A stretch of DNA of 64,000 nt from Phycicoccus jejuensis (GCF_000720925.1 NZ_JOEE01000001.1:434001-498000), one strand, 5' to 3'. Shown: positions 7,523 through 16,727, counted from the first letter of the stretch. Made by a program: numbers and translations. Notes: generated from the sequence alone by a model not told the origin.

Positions 7523-8222
7523 GCCGACCGTCCTGCGCCGCCCGGTGCGCGACGCCGGCCTGCTCGACCTGGCCCGCGCCTGGGTCGAGGCGGGGTCCGG
7601 CGACGGGCCCGAGCCGCGGCCGTCCGCGACGGTGATGCTCGTGCGCGACACCGACGCCGGGCCGGAGGTCTACGTCCAGCGGCGCGTGGCCACGATGGCC
7701 TTCGCGCCGTCGATGGTCGTCTTCCCCGGCGGGCGCGTCGACCCCGCCGACGCCGGGCTCGACCCCGCGACCCCCGGGCTCGCCGACCTCGCCGCGCACC
7801 TCGGCGTGACGCCGGCGGAGGCCGCGCCCTTCGCGGCGGCCGCCGTCCGCGAGGTCGAGGAGGAGTGCGGCGTGCGGGTCGAGGTCGCGGCGCTGCGCGG
7901 CCGCGGCCACTGGGTCACGCCGGCGTTCGAGCCCCGGCGCTACGACACGTGGATCCTCGCCGCCGGCATGCCGGAGGGGCAGGAGGCCCGCGAGACGAGC
8001 GGCGAGAGCGACGGCGGCGGCTGGGCCCGCGCGTCGGTCCTGCTGCAGCGCGCCGGGCGGGGCGAGGTGCGGATGATGCCGCCGCAGGTCTGGGCCCTCG
8101 AGGCGCTGGAGCGCTTCGACTCCGCGGCCGCGTTCCTCGCCGACCGCCCCGACATCCGCCGCGTCGTGCCGGTGCTCGAGCAGGACCCGGACGGCACGCT
8201 CGTCCTCGTCACCTCGCTCTGA
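7515..8222 (+). CDS. NUDIX hydrolase
   Basis: A 235-residue NUDIX protein. The Nudix box is represented by AAAAVREVEEECGVRVEV, with the metal-binding REVEEE core, preceded by the phosphate-side MVVFPGGRVDPAD. Substrate cannot be told from sequence; neighbours with this layout in actinobacteria are annotated only as NUDIX. GTG 7515 starts inside the last codons of ridA (VTEPTVLRRPV), giving an 8-base overlap and translational coupling. It ends the DUF4177-ridA-NUDIX operon; the next gene has its own promoter. Confidence 0.85.
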   Translation: MTEPTVLRRPVRDAGLLDLARAWVEAGSGDGPEPRPSATVMLVRDTDAGPEVYVQRRVATMAFAPSMVVFPGGRVDPADAGLDPATPGLADLAAHLGVTPAEAAPFAAAAVREVEEECGVRVEVAALRGRGHWVTPAFEPRRYDTWILAAGMPEGQEARETSGESDGGGWARASVLLQRAGRGEVRMMPPQVWALEALERFDSAAAFLADRPDIRRVVPVLEQDPDGTLVLVTSL

Positions 8223-8305
8223 CCCCGTCCGTCCTCCCCGCGACCTGCGCGGGTCCGCGTGCGACCGCACCCGCAGCAGCGCAGGCCACGGGGAGAAGGC
8301 GGGCC

Positions 8306-8311
8306 TAGGGT
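8306..8311 (+). promoter_or_regulatory. -10 element TAGGGT, leaderless MBL gene
   Basis: TAGGGT six bases before ATG 8318. Confidence 0.6.
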
Positions 8312-8317
8312 GGGCGG

Positions 8318-9154
8318 ATGACCCCGTCGTCATCGTCCCCCGCGCAGCCGCCGGCCTCGGTGCGGGACCCGTGGGACGGGGGAGCGGTGGGCGAGCGGGC
8401 GCACTGCGTCCTCGCGCCCAACCCCGGCCCGATGACCCTCGACGGCACGAACACCTGGGTGCTGCTCGAGCCCGGCTCGAGCGAGGCCGTCGTCGTCGAC
8501 CCCGGGCCGCTCGGTGACGAGCACCTGCGCGCGGTCCTCGACCTCGTGGCCTCCCGCGGGGCGCGCGTCGCGCTGACCGTCCTCACCCACGGCCACCACG
8601 ACCACGCCCAGGCCGCCCCGCGCTTCGCCGAGCTGTCCGGTGCCCCGACGCGGGCGGTCGGCGCCGGCCACGACGACCTCGGCGACGGGGACGTGCTCGC
8701 GGTCGGCGGCCTCGAGCTGCGCGTCGTCGCGACGCCGGGGCACACCGCCGACTCGCTGTCGTTCGCCCTGCCGGCCGACCACGCGCTGCTGACCGGCGAC
8801 ACGGTGCTCGGCCGCGGGACGACCGTGGTCGCGCACCCCGACGGCGAGCTGGACGCGTACCTCGCGTCGCTCGAGCGGATCGCCGCGCTCACCGGGGACG
8901 GCGACGTGACGCGCATCCTCCCCGGGCACGGCCCGCTCGTCCCGGACGCCGCGGCGATGGTGGCGTTCTACCGGACGCACCGCGCGCAGCGGCTCGAGCA
9001 GGTCCGGCAGGCGCTGCGCGACGGCGCGGCGGCCGAGGCGGACCCGGTCGAGGGCGTGCTGCGGCGCGTCTACGCCGAGGTGTCACCGGACGTGTGGCCG
9101 GCCGCGCGGATGTCCATCCGCGCGCAGCTGGACCACCTGGGCATCCCCTGGTGA
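8318..9154 (+). CDS. Metallo-beta-lactamase fold hydrolase
   Basis: A 278-residue protein of the MBL superfamily with the dinuclear zinc motif HGHHDH at 91-96, further ligands in ATPGHTADS and LTGDTVLG, and a late ILPGHGP. The C-terminal winged-helix-like tail (residues 210-278) is typical of the LACTB2-like branch, which includes RNA/nucleic-acid hydrolases. Position corresponds to Rv3677c, between ridA and crp. Substrate is unknown. The repeat element at 9163 follows directly. Confidence 0.85.
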   Translation: MTPSSSSPAQPPASVRDPWDGGAVGERAHCVLAPNPGPMTLDGTNTWVLLEPGSSEAVVVDPGPLGDEHLRAVLDLVASRGARVALTVLTHGHHDHAQAAPRFAELSGAPTRAVGAGHDDLGDGDVLAVGGLELRVVATPGHTADSLSFALPADHALLTGDTVLGRGTTVVAHPDGELDAYLASLERIAALTGDGDVTRILPGHGPLVPDAAAMVAFYRTHRAQRLEQVRQALRDGAAAEADPVEGVLRRVYAEVSPDVWPAARMSIRAQLDHLGIPW

Positions 9155-9162
9155 ACCCCACG

Positions 9163-9266
9163 CGTATCGGGTGACCCGATACGCCTGCGCTTCACCCGGG
9201 AACCGTTCCGGGGTGGAGCGCGCCCGTATCGGGTGACCCGATACGCGCGTGACGGGTGGGGCGAGG
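9163..9266. repeat. Palindrome-hairpin-palindrome element, copy A
   Basis: A 104-bp intergenic element, 99 of 104 bases identical to 62555-62658. Two copies of a 21-bp palindrome (CGTATCGGGT, G, ACCCGATACG; 9163-9183 and 9224-9244) flank a central 16-bp hairpin stem starting GCGCTTCACCC. The difference inside the hairpin (G for A in copy B) keeps a G-U pair. It lies between the convergent MBL and crp genes, where it could terminate both. Confidence 0.85.
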
Positions 9267-9306
9267 TCGGGCGGCGCCCCGGTGTGGGGCGAGGGGGTGA
9301 GGCGGG

Positions 9307-9984
9307 TCAGCGGGCGCGGCGGCGCAGGCGCTCGACGTCCATGAGGAGGACGGCGCGCGCCTCGAGGCGCAGCCACCCGCGCGAGGCGAAGTCGGCGAGC
9401 GCCTTGTTGACCGTCTCGCGGGAGGCGCCGACGAGCTGCGCGAGCTCCTCCTGGGTGAGGTCGTGCGAGACCATGACACCCTCCTCGACCGGGCGGCCGA
9501 AGCGCTTGGCGAGGTCGAGCAGGGCCTTGGCGACGCGGCCGGGGACGTCGGTGAAGACGAGGTCGGCGAGGACGTCGTTGGTGCGGCGCAGCCGGCGGGC
9601 CAGCGCGCTGAGCAGGGTGAGCGCGACACCGGGGCGCTCGTGGAGGAAGTCCTTGAGCTGCTCGTGGCCCATCGAGAGCAGCTGGGTCTCGGCGACGGCG
9701 GTCGCGGTGGCCGTGCGGGGCCCGGGGTCGAAGAGCGAGAGCTCGCCGAACATCTCGCCGGGGCCGAGGATGGCCAGGAGGTTCTCGCGGCCGTCGGTGC
9801 TCGTGCGCCCGAGCTTGATCTTGCCCTCGCCGATGACGTACAGCCGGTCGCCCTGGTCGCCCTCGTGGAAGAGGACGTCGCCGCGCTCGAGCCGCGAGTG
9901 GTTCATCTGCGCGATGAGCCCCTCCGCCGCACCGTCGTCGAGGGGGGACAGGAGCGGGGCTTTGCGCACGACGTCGTGGTCCAC
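9307..9984 (-). CDS. crp: Crp/Fnr-family transcription factor
   Basis: A 225-residue CRP homologue, orthologous by sequence and position to Rv3676/GlxR. The cyclic-nucleotide domain carries PGEMFGELSLFDPGPRTATATA (phosphate-binding cassette with the R-T-A-T core). A long dimer helix follows, then the HTH TQEELAQLVGASRETVNKAL. GTG 9984 (VDHDVVRKAPLL) matches the usual actinobacterial start and lies seven bases after CACACT (9997-9992). Divergent from nth. Three sites resembling TGTGA-N6-TCACA elsewhere in the window (23511, 40358, 44464) could be its targets. Confidence 0.92.
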   Translation of the reverse strand: MDHDVVRKAPLLSPLDDGAAEGLIAQMNHSRLERGDVLFHEGDQGDRLYVIGEGKIKLGRTSTDGRENLLAILGPGEMFGELSLFDPGPRTATATAVAETQLLSMGHEQLKDFLHERPGVALTLLSALARRLRRTNDVLADLVFTDVPGRVAKALLDLAKRFGRPVEEGVMVSHDLTQEELAQLVGASRETVNKALADFASRGWLRLEARAVLLMDVERLRRRAR

Positions 9985-9991
9985 GTCGCAC

Positions 9992-9997
9992 AGTGTG
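9992..9997 (-). promoter_or_regulatory. Candidate -10 (CACACT), leaderless crp
   Basis: Minus-strand CACACT seven bases before GTG 9984. It matches only A2 and T6 of the consensus. Confidence 0.4.
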
Positions 9998-10086
9998 CCA
10001 GAACGGGCAGGTAGAGGGCCGGGTGGTCGCGGCCCCCGGGCAGCGCCCGGACCGGTCGCCACGGGTGGTCTGTCGGGGCCCGGCCC

Positions 10087-10092
10087 TAGGCT
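10087..10092 (+). promoter_or_regulatory. -10 element TAGGCT, leaderless nth
   Basis: TAGGCT six bases before GTG 10099. Confidence 0.6.
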
Positions 10093-10098
10093 GTCGCC

Positions 10099-10887
10099 GT
10101 GCCCGTCCGCCCCTCGCCCGCCGTCCGCCGCGCGGCCACCGGTGACGAGTCGCCGGTGGCCCGCACCCGCCGTGCCCGCCGCACGTACCGCGCTCTGCTG
10201 GACCGGTACCCCTACGCCCACTGCGAGCTCGACTTCGAGACGCCGCTGCAGCTGCTCGTGGCCACCGTCCTCTCCGCGCAGACCACCGACGTCATGGTCA
10301 ACACGGTGACGCCGACCCTCTTCTCGCGCTGGCCCACCGCCGAGGCGCTCGCGGCGGCCGACCGGGCCGAGATGGAGGCCGTCCTGCGGCCCACCGGCTT
10401 CTTCCGGGCCAAGACCAACTCGGTCATCACCCTCGCCCAGGCCGTCGTCGAGAGGTACGGGGGCGAGGTCCCCGGCCGGCTCGAGGACCTCGTGACGCTC
10501 CCGGGGGTCGGCCGCAAGACGGCGAACGTCGTGCTGGGCAACGCCTTCGGTGTCCCCGGCATCACCGTCGACACGCACTTCGGCCGCCTCGTCCGGCGGT
10601 GGGGCTGGACGCAGGAGACCGACCCGGTCAAGGTCGAGGCCGACGTCGCCGCGATCATCCCGAAGAGCGACTGGACGATGCTCAGCCACGTCGTCATCTT
10701 CCACGGCCGGCGCACCTGCTTCGCGCGCAAGCCGGCGTGCGGCGCCTGCCCGGTCACCCGGTGGTGCCCCGCGTACGGCGAGGGCGAGACCGACCCCGAG
10801 AAGGCCGCGAAGCTCCTCAAGTTCGAGCTGGCCCCGGGCGCCGTCCTGCCCGACCCGCCACCGGGCCCTCTGCCCGACGACGCCTGA
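10099..10887 (+). CDS. nth: Endonuclease III (DNA glycosylase/AP lyase)
   Basis: A 262-residue base-excision enzyme removing oxidised pyrimidines. The helix-hairpin-helix [14 protein letters not shown] contains the catalytic Lys, and [15 protein letters not shown] contains the catalytic Asp. The iron-sulfur cluster loop C-x6-C-x2-C-x5-C is intact ([17 protein letters not shown]). The family's proteins are 210-260 residues; the extra N-terminal 20 residues are Arg-rich and unconserved. GTG 10099 is leaderless by the TAGGCT at 10087. It is divergent from crp as in M. tuberculosis (Rv3674c). It meets poxB tail to tail with a three-base gap. Confidence 0.94.
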   Translation: MPVRPSPAVRRAATGDESPVARTRRARRTYRALLDRYPYAHCELDFETPLQLLVATVLSAQTTDVMVNTVTPTLFSRWPTAEALAAADRAEMEAVLRPTGFFRAKTNSVITLAQAVVERYGGEVPGRLEDLVTLPGVGRKTANVVLGNAFGVPGITVDTHFGRLVRRWGWTQETDPVKVEADVAAIIPKSDWTMLSHVVIFHGRRTCFARKPACGACPVTRWCPAYGEGETDPEKAAKLLKFELAPGAVLPDPPPGPLPDDA

Positions 10888-10890
10888 CCC

Positions 10891-12612
10891 TCACCGGCTC
10901 TCGAACGCCTCCTTCGTCTTCGCGATGGCGAAGCCCCAGCCCTGCGAGACGGTCGGCTTCGGCGGCACCGCGACCTCGTCGGGGTTGGTGACGACGTCGA
11001 GGAGCGTCGGCCCGTCGTGCCCGAGCGCCCATCGCACGGCGTCGTCGAGGTCGGCGGGGTCCTCGACCCGCCGCGCGGTCAGGCCCACCGCCGTGGCCAC
11101 CGCGGCGAGGTCGGGGTTGTCCAGCTCGGTGCCGAACTCGGGCAGGCCGCCCTGCTCCTGCTCGAGCTTGACCATCCCGAGCCGCCCGTTGTCGAAGACG
11201 ACGACGGTGACCGGCAGCCGGTAGGTGACGGCCGTGCGCAGGTCGCCGAGCAGCATCATCAGGCCGCCGTCGCCGGCCATCGCGACGACCTGGCGGTCGC
11301 GGTCGAGTGCCGACGCGCCGAGGGCCATCGGCACCGCGTTGGCCATCGACCCGAGGTTGAAGGACCCGACGAGGCGGCGGGTGCCGCGCATCGTCACGTG
11401 GCGCGCGACCCAGGCCGTCGACATGCCGGTGTCGGCGGTGAGGACGGCGTCGTCGGCGGCGTGCCGGTCGACCGCGGCGGCGACGGCCTCGGGCCGGATC
11501 CGGGTGTCCGGGTTGTCGAAGACCGCACGAACCCGGCCGAGCAGGCGCCGGTCGTGGCCCGGGTCGAGCAGCGAGCGCTGCCGCTCGTGCCACTGCTCGT
11601 ACTCGCGTCGCGCCGCGTCGAGGTGGCCGCGGTCCGTGCGCGGGGCGAGGCGGGGCAGCAGGGCCCGCAGCGTCCCCGCGGCGTCGCCGACGAGCGCGAG
11701 GTCGACGGGCACGCGCCGCCCGATGTGCGAGCCGCGCACGTCGAGCTGCACGACGGTCTTCCCGCTCGGGTACCAGTCGCGGTAGGGGAAGTCGCTGCCG
11801 ACGAGCACGAGGACGTCGCAGGAGTCCATCGCGTGCGCGGCGGCCGGGTTGCCGATGAGCCCGGACTGGCCGACCTCGTAGGGGTTGTCGCGCTCGAGCC
11901 CCTCCTTGGCCTTGAGGGTGAGGACCATCGGGGCCGCGAGGCGTTCGGCGAGCTCGAGGACCTCCTCGCGCGCGCCGAGGGCGCCGTGCCCGACGAGCAG
12001 CGTGACCTCGGCGTCGCCCGCCAGCAGCTCGGCGACGGCGGCGACCTGCACCTCGGGCGCCGGGGCGGGCACCCCGGCCGGGGCGAAGCGAGGGAGCGGG
12101 GTGTCCTGCGGCAGCTCGAGGTCACCGACGTCCCCGGGGATCGTGAGGACCGCGACGCCGCCCTGCGCGAGCGCCGCGTTGACGCCCTGCTCGAGGACGT
12201 GCGGCAGCTGCTCGACGGAGGTGAGCGTGCGGGCCCACACCGCGACGTCCGAGAACAGGACGTCGTTGTCGACCTCCTGGAAGAAGTCGGTGCCGATGTC
12301 GCCCGACGGCACCTGGCCGCAGATCGCGAGCACCGGCGCGTGCGACTTCTTCGCGTCGTAGAGACCGTTGAGCAGGTGGACCGAGCCCGGCCCGACCGTG
12401 CCCATGACGACGCCCAGCGGGGCGCCGAGCTGCGCCTGGGCGCTCGCCGCGAAGGCGCCCACCTCCTCGTGCCGCACGCCCACCCACTCGACCCGCTCCT
12501 CCCGGCGGATGGCGTCGGTCAGCGGGTTGAGGGCGTCGCCGACGACACCCCAGACGTGCGTGACGCCGTGCTCGGCGAGGGCGGTGACGATGTGCTCGGC
12601 GACGGTGCTCAT
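10891..12612 (-). CDS. poxB: Pyruvate dehydrogenase (quinone)/pyruvate oxidase
   Basis: A 573-residue ThDP- and FAD-dependent enzyme that decarboxylates pyruvate to acetate, passing electrons to quinone at the membrane. Seen are the ThDP-activating Glu in GVRHEEVGAFAA, the central domain, and the ThDP/Mg motif AGDGGLMMLLGDLRTAV ending in FDNGRLG. Length is close to E. coli PoxB (572). Start ATG 12612 follows GGGAGGA. In the conserved neighbourhood a thioredoxin-like gene (Rv3673c) usually lies between nth and the CoA NUDIX gene; here poxB takes that place on the opposite strand. With acs and actP nearby it suggests acetate cycling. Confidence 0.87.
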   Translation of the reverse strand: MSTVAEHIVTALAEHGVTHVWGVVGDALNPLTDAIRREERVEWVGVRHEEVGAFAASAQAQLGAPLGVVMGTVGPGSVHLLNGLYDAKKSHAPVLAICGQVPSGDIGTDFFQEVDNDVLFSDVAVWARTLTSVEQLPHVLEQGVNAALAQGGVAVLTIPGDVGDLELPQDTPLPRFAPAGVPAPAPEVQVAAVAELLAGDAEVTLLVGHGALGAREEVLELAERLAAPMVLTLKAKEGLERDNPYEVGQSGLIGNPAAAHAMDSCDVLVLVGSDFPYRDWYPSGKTVVQLDVRGSHIGRRVPVDLALVGDAAGTLRALLPRLAPRTDRGHLDAARREYEQWHERQRSLLDPGHDRRLLGRVRAVFDNPDTRIRPEAVAAAVDRHAADDAVLTADTGMSTAWVARHVTMRGTRRLVGSFNLGSMANAVPMALGASALDRDRQVVAMAGDGGLMMLLGDLRTAVTYRLPVTVVVFDNGRLGMVKLEQEQGGLPEFGTELDNPDLAAVATAVGLTARRVEDPADLDDAVRWALGHDGPTLLDVVTNPDEVAVPPKPTVSQGWGFAIAKTKEAFESR

Positions 12613-12780
12613 GGGGGTCCTCCCGGTGGCGGATGGGTGTGGACCGGGCGCCGCGCGGGGCGGTGCCCGGCCCGTCACCGCAGCGCTACCCCGCGCGGCC
12701 GCCCGCGACACCGCCGGGCCGGCCGTGCCCGCGCCCGGGCGCTCCCGGCGGACTCCCGGGTCACGCACATCCGGCGTGCC

Positions 12781-12786
12781 TACGAT
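12781..12786 (+). promoter_or_regulatory. -10 element TACGAT, leaderless CoA-NUDIX gene
   Basis: TACGAT seven bases before ATG 12794. Confidence 0.5.
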
Positions 12787-12793
12787 GACGCCC

Positions 12794-13489
12794 ATGACCT
12801 CCGCACCCGTGTGGCTGAGGCGGCTCGCCACCCGGGCGGACGTCGCGGCCCACCCCTGGTTCGCCGAGCACCCGGCGCCCCCGGAGGGTGCCCGGTCCTC
12901 GGCGGTCCTCGTGCTCTTCGGCCCCGGCCCCGACGGGCGCACCGACGTCGTCCTCACCGAGCGCGCGCACACGCTGCGCTCGCACCCGGGGCAGGTCTCC
13001 TTCCCCGGCGGCCGGATGGACCCCGGTGACGACGGCCCGGTCGGCGCGGCCCTGCGCGAGGCGCAGGAGGAGGTCGGTCTCGAGCCGGCGGGTGTCGAGG
13101 TGCTCGCGGCCCTGCCGGCGCTGCACCTGGCACCGAGCGGCAACGCCGTGACCCCGGTCCTGGGCTGGTGGCCGCGCCCGGTGCCGGTCGGGGTCGTCGA
13201 CACCGCCGAGGTCGCGCGCGTCGACCGCGTGGCGGTCGAGGACCTGCTCGACCCCCGCCACCGCTTCACCACCGTCTTCGGCCCCTATCGGGGCCCCGGG
13301 TTCGAGGTCGACGGCCTCTTCGTCTGGGGCTTCACCGCGATGCTCCTCGACACCCTCCTCGACCTCGCCGGCCTGACCCGGCCGTGGGACCACGCCCACG
13401 AGCGGGCGCTGCCCGACCGCGTGCGCTCCCCGTGGATGCGCGGGGCCGAGGAGCGCCCCGACCCGCCGGAGACCGAGGACACGCCGTGA
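12794..13489 (+). CDS. NUDIX hydrolase, CoA pyrophosphatase type
   Basis: A 231-residue NUDIX protein with both CoA-pyrophosphatase elements: the NuCoA-like SHPGQVSFPGGRMDPGD and the Nudix box with ALREAQEEVGLEP. These enzymes split coenzyme A into 4'-phosphopantetheine and 3',5'-ADP, often acting on oxidised CoA. Position equals Rv3672c. ATG 12794 is at leaderless distance from TACGAT. The stop overlaps the marP GTG (GTGA), so the two are coupled. Confidence 0.88.
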   Translation: MTSAPVWLRRLATRADVAAHPWFAEHPAPPEGARSSAVLVLFGPGPDGRTDVVLTERAHTLRSHPGQVSFPGGRMDPGDDGPVGAALREAQEEVGLEPAGVEVLAALPALHLAPSGNAVTPVLGWWPRPVPVGVVDTAEVARVDRVAVEDLLDPRHRFTTVFGPYRGPGFEVDGLFVWGFTAMLLDTLLDLAGLTRPWDHAHERALPDRVRSPWMRGAEERPDPPETEDTP

Positions 13490-14697
13490 CCGGCTCGACC
13501 GTCCTCGACGTCGTCCTCGCCCTCGTCCTGCTCGCCTACGCCTGGAGCGGCTGGCGCCAGGGGCTGGTCGCCGCCGTCCTCGGGCTCGTCGGGCTGCTCG
13601 CCGGGGCCTTCGCCGCGGTCAAGGTCGCCCCGGGGCTGATCGACGGCCGGGGCGGCATCGACCTCGGCAGCCCGGCCGGGACGCTCCTGCTCATCGGGAT
13701 CGTCCTCGTCGCCGCGACGCTCGGGCAGTGGCTCATGCTCCTGCTCGCCTCGCGGGTCCGCACCGTCATCGGGATGGCCGGGCTGCGGCTCGTCGACAAC
13801 CTCCTCGGCGCGGTCGCGGTGCTCGTGGCGTCCGTCCTCGTCGTCTGGGTGGTCGCCGGGGCCGCACGCGTCAGCGGCCCGGTGGGCCTGCGCAACGCCA
13901 TCGCATCCTCGGCTGTCGTGCGCACGGTCGACGTCGTCGTGCCCCGCTCGGCGCAGACGCTCGTCGACGACCTCACCGAGGCCCTCGACCGCGGCGGCTT
14001 CCCCCGCGTCTTCGAGGGGCTGGGGCCCGAGCCGATCGCCTCGGTGCAGGCGCCTGACCGCGCGCTCGTCGAGGACGCCGCCGTGTCGCGGGCGCTGCGC
14101 TCGGTCGTCCACGTGCGGGCCTCCTCGCCGCGGTGCGGACAGACCCAGGTCGGCTCTGGGTGGGTGCTCTCGCCGGGGGTCGTCGTCACCAACGCGCACG
14201 TCGTCGCGGGGGCGCGGACGGTGCGGCTCAGCGTGCGCGGCACCGGCCCGGAGGTGACCGGCCGGGTCGTGCGCTTCGACCCCGACCGCGACGTCGCCGT
14301 CGTCGTCACCTCGAAGCTCGACGCGCCCGCGCTGACCCGCGGTGACGCGCTGGGCCGGGGCGACGACGCCGTGCTCGCGGGCTTCCCCGGCGACCACGGC
14401 CTCTGGGTCGGGCCGGCCCGGGTCCGCAGTGTCCTCGAGGCGAAGGGCGGCGACATCTACGGCGGCGACGGCACGGTCCGCCAGATCTACTCCCTGCGGG
14501 CCGAGGTCCGCCGCGGCGCCTCCGGCGGCCCGATGGTCGACCCCGAGGGCCACGTCGTGGGGATGGTCTTCGCGACCTCGCTCGACGACCCGCAGACCGG
14601 GTACGCGATGACGTACTCGGAGCTCGCGCCCGTCGTGCGCGGCTCGTCGGTCGGCGACCCGACGGTCTCGACCGGCCAGTGCCGCGGGGCGGCCTGA
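13486..14697 (+). CDS. marP: Membrane-anchored acid-resistance serine protease
   Basis: A 403-residue protein with an N-terminal CvpA-like membrane domain of four helices (about 1-130) and a periplasmic chymotrypsin-like protease. The triad is H238 (TNAHVV), D269 (DPDRDVAVV) and S346 (RRGASGGPM). C217 and C399 match the disulfide that stabilises mycobacterial MarP. MarP is needed for acid and oxidative stress survival through cleavage of peptidoglycan hydrolase RipA in M. tuberculosis (family knowledge). GTG 13486 overlaps the upstream stop. Convergent with the holin-like gene. Confidence 0.93.
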   Translation: MTGSTVLDVVLALVLLAYAWSGWRQGLVAAVLGLVGLLAGAFAAVKVAPGLIDGRGGIDLGSPAGTLLLIGIVLVAATLGQWLMLLLASRVRTVIGMAGLRLVDNLLGAVAVLVASVLVVWVVAGAARVSGPVGLRNAIASSAVVRTVDVVVPRSAQTLVDDLTEALDRGGFPRVFEGLGPEPIASVQAPDRALVEDAAVSRALRSVVHVRASSPRCGQTQVGSGWVLSPGVVVTNAHVVAGARTVRLSVRGTGPEVTGRVVRFDPDRDVAVVVTSKLDAPALTRGDALGRGDDAVLAGFPGDHGLWVGPARVRSVLEAKGGDIYGGDGTVRQIYSLRAEVRRGASGGPMVDPEGHVVGMVFATSLDDPQTGYAMTYSELAPVVRGSSVGDPTVSTGQCRGAA

Positions 14698-14713
14698 GCG
14701 GACCGGCCGGCGC

Positions 14714-15103
14714 TCAGCCCCGGTGCTTGAGCGCGGCCACCGTCTCCTTGCCCTGCGCGATGGCCTTCTCGGGCGCGGGCTTCGCCTTCTGCAGCGCATT
14801 CTTGCCGAGGAGGGCGAGCACGCCGGCGACGACGAACATCAGCACCGTGACGATGAGGTAGCCGGCCCACAGGGGCAGCCAGATCGCGAGGACCTGGGCG
14901 AGGGTGTGGAAGAGGAAGACCAGCCCGAGCAGGCCGACGAACGCCGCCCCGGCGAGCAGCCCGGCCCCGACGCCGACCTTCTTGGCGCCCTGCGCGACCT
15001 CGGCCTTGGCCAGGGCGATCTCGCCCTTGACGATGCCCTGGACGTCGTGCGTCGCGTCGGCGACGAGCTGTCCGATGGTGCGCTCGGTGCTCTCGGGTGC
15101 CAT
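14714..15103 (-). CDS. Phage-holin-family (Holin-X type) membrane protein
   Basis: A 129-residue protein with an amphipathic N-terminal helix (TIGQLVADATHDVQGIVKGEIALAKAEV), two transmembrane segments at about 46-70 and 78-100, and a Lys-rich tail. This matches the actinobacterial Phage_holin_3_6 family, a chromosomal membrane protein class in spite of its name. Position corresponds to Rv3669, near marP and acs. A GAGGA ribosome site precedes ATG 15103. No prophage genes surround it. Confidence 0.8.
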   Translation of the reverse strand: MAPESTERTIGQLVADATHDVQGIVKGEIALAKAEVAQGAKKVGVGAGLLAGAAFVGLLGLVFLFHTLAQVLAIWLPLWAGYLIVTVLMFVVAGVLALLGKNALQKAKPAPEKAIAQGKETVAALKHRG

Positions 15104-15151
15104 GCGTCCTCAGCTCGTGTCGTGGGTCCTGCGGATCGGTACGTGCCGACC

Positions 15152-16519
15152 TTACCGAGTGCTCGTGGAGCCGGGGCCCGCGTGCTCCTCCTGGAAGCAG
15201 TCCGGCACGCCGTCGCCGTCGTCGTCACGGGTCTCCTGCTCGTGGATGCGCCGGTAGACGGCGTTGCGCCGCCGGAGGATGACCGACGCGAGCGCGGCCG
15301 CGGTGAGCGACCCGAGGAGGATGCCGAGCTTGACGTGCTCGTCGCGCGCGGACCCGGCCCCGAAGGCGAGCTCGCCGACGAGCAGCGAGACCGTGAACCC
15401 GACCCCGGTGAGGATGGCGAGGCCGGCGATGTCGGACCACGCGAGGTCGTCGTCGAGCCGGGCGCGGGTGAACCGGGCCATGAGGTAGGTCGACCCGAGG
15501 ACGCCGACGAGCTTGCCGACGACGAGGCCGGCGACGACGCCGATGGCCACCGGGTCGCGCAGCGTCTCGCCGAAGCCGCCGCCGAGCACGGCCACGCCGG
15601 AGGCGAAGAACGCGAACACGGGCACCGCGACGCCGGCCGACAGCGGGCGGATGCGGTGCTCGAAGCGGTGCGCGACGTCGGCGTCGGCCGGCAGCGTGCT
15701 GACCGCGGGCACCCCGCGCTTGCGCGGGCGGACCGGGACGACCAGCCCGAGGAGGACGCCGGCCACGGTGGCGTGGACGCCGGAGGCGTGGACGAAGGCC
15801 CAGGTGAGCGCGGCGAGCGGCACGAGCAGCCACCAGGCCGCGATCCGGCGCTGGACGAGGGCCGCGAACGCGGCGAGCGGCACGAGCCCGAGGAGGAGCA
15901 TCATCGGGTCGAGGTCGGAGGTGTAGAAGACCGCGATGATCGTGATGGCGATGAGGTCGTCGACGACGGCGAGCGTCAGCAGGAACGAGCGCAGCCCGGA
16001 CGGCAGGTGCGAGCCGATGACGGCGAGCACGGCGAGGGCGAAGGCGATGTCGGTGGCCGTCGGGATGGCCCAGCCCTGCAGCGCGTCCCCCTCGCCCCCC
16101 ATGAGGGTGACGACGCCGACGAAGACGACGGCGGGGACGGCGACGCCGCAGAACGCGGCGACGACCGGCACGGCCGCCTTGGCGGGCGAGCGGAGGTCGC
16201 CGACGAGGAACTCGCGCTTGAGCTCGAGCCCGGCGACGAAGAAGAAGATCGCGAGCAGGCCGTCGGCCGCCCAGTGGCCGAGGCTGAGGCGCAGGTGGAA
16301 CCAGTCGGTGCCGATCTCGGTGTCGCGCAGCGAGAAGTAGGCGTCGCTCAGGGGGCTGTTGGCGAGGATGATCGCGACGACGGCGGCGCCGAGGAGGACG
16401 GCCCCGCCGATGGTCTCGGTGCGCAGGGCGTTGGCGACGAACTGGGTCTCGGCCCAGGTCGAGGGGCGGGAGAGGAGGCGGTGGCCCTCGGGGCGGCGGC
16501 CGGGCGGTGCGGAGGTCAT
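15152..16519 (-). CDS. nhaA: Na+/H+ antiporter NhaA with Asp-rich C-terminal tail
   Basis: A 455-residue NhaA with about twelve membrane segments. The paired ion-binding aspartates are in [12 protein letters not shown], and the [12 protein letters not shown] helix is also typical. ATG 16519 has AGGAG nine bases upstream. It exchanges sodium for protons at alkaline pH or salt stress. Unusual is the end: after the last helix and a basic linker, residues 432-440 read DDDGDGVPD, followed by a Cys. This resembles the calcium-binding loops of thrombospondin type 3 or dockerin repeats, which NhaA does not normally carry. Confidence 0.9.
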   Translation of the reverse strand: MTSAPPGRRPEGHRLLSRPSTWAETQFVANALRTETIGGAVLLGAAVVAIILANSPLSDAYFSLRDTEIGTDWFHLRLSLGHWAADGLLAIFFFVAGLELKREFLVGDLRSPAKAAVPVVAAFCGVAVPAVVFVGVVTLMGGEGDALQGWAIPTATDIAFALAVLAVIGSHLPSGLRSFLLTLAVVDDLIAITIIAVFYTSDLDPMMLLLGLVPLAAFAALVQRRIAAWWLLVPLAALTWAFVHASGVHATVAGVLLGLVVPVRPRKRGVPAVSTLPADADVAHRFEHRIRPLSAGVAVPVFAFFASGVAVLGGGFGETLRDPVAIGVVAGLVVGKLVGVLGSTYLMARFTRARLDDDLAWSDIAGLAILTGVGFTVSLLVGELAFGAGSARDEHVKLGILLGSLTAAALASVILRRRNAVYRRIHEQETRDDDGDGVPDCFQEEHAGPGSTSTR

Positions 16520-16690
16520 CGGGGCGGCTCCTGACGGAGGGGCGGGGGCCGCGGGCGGGCGCGGCGAGGTCGTTGCCGACCAGACTTCCCGGCGCACCGC
16601 TCCCGAGTCTACCGGGGCGCGGGCCGCCCTCCCGGTCGGCCACGAGCCGGACGCCTGCCCGTCGAGGCGTGGGCCGCGGAGCCGGATGCG

Positions 16691-16727
16691 CGACGGGGCG
16701 CCACCCGCCGTGGGTGGCGCCCCGTCG
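16691..16727 (-). terminator. Terminator hairpin after acs
   Basis: A perfect 16-bp stem (16691-16706 with 16712-16727) around a five-base loop, 14 bases beyond the acs stop on the minus strand. Confidence 0.8.

Noticed and set aside
9163..9266. Repeat element as small protein-coding gene
   Set aside because: Frames through both copies give similar peptides only because the DNA is nearly identical; no start with ribosome site or leaderless hexamer, and each frame runs into neighbouring antisense sequence.
14714..15103. Prophage holin
   Set aside because: No other phage genes; the Holin-X family is a chromosomal actinobacterial membrane protein and its location equals a conserved gene.
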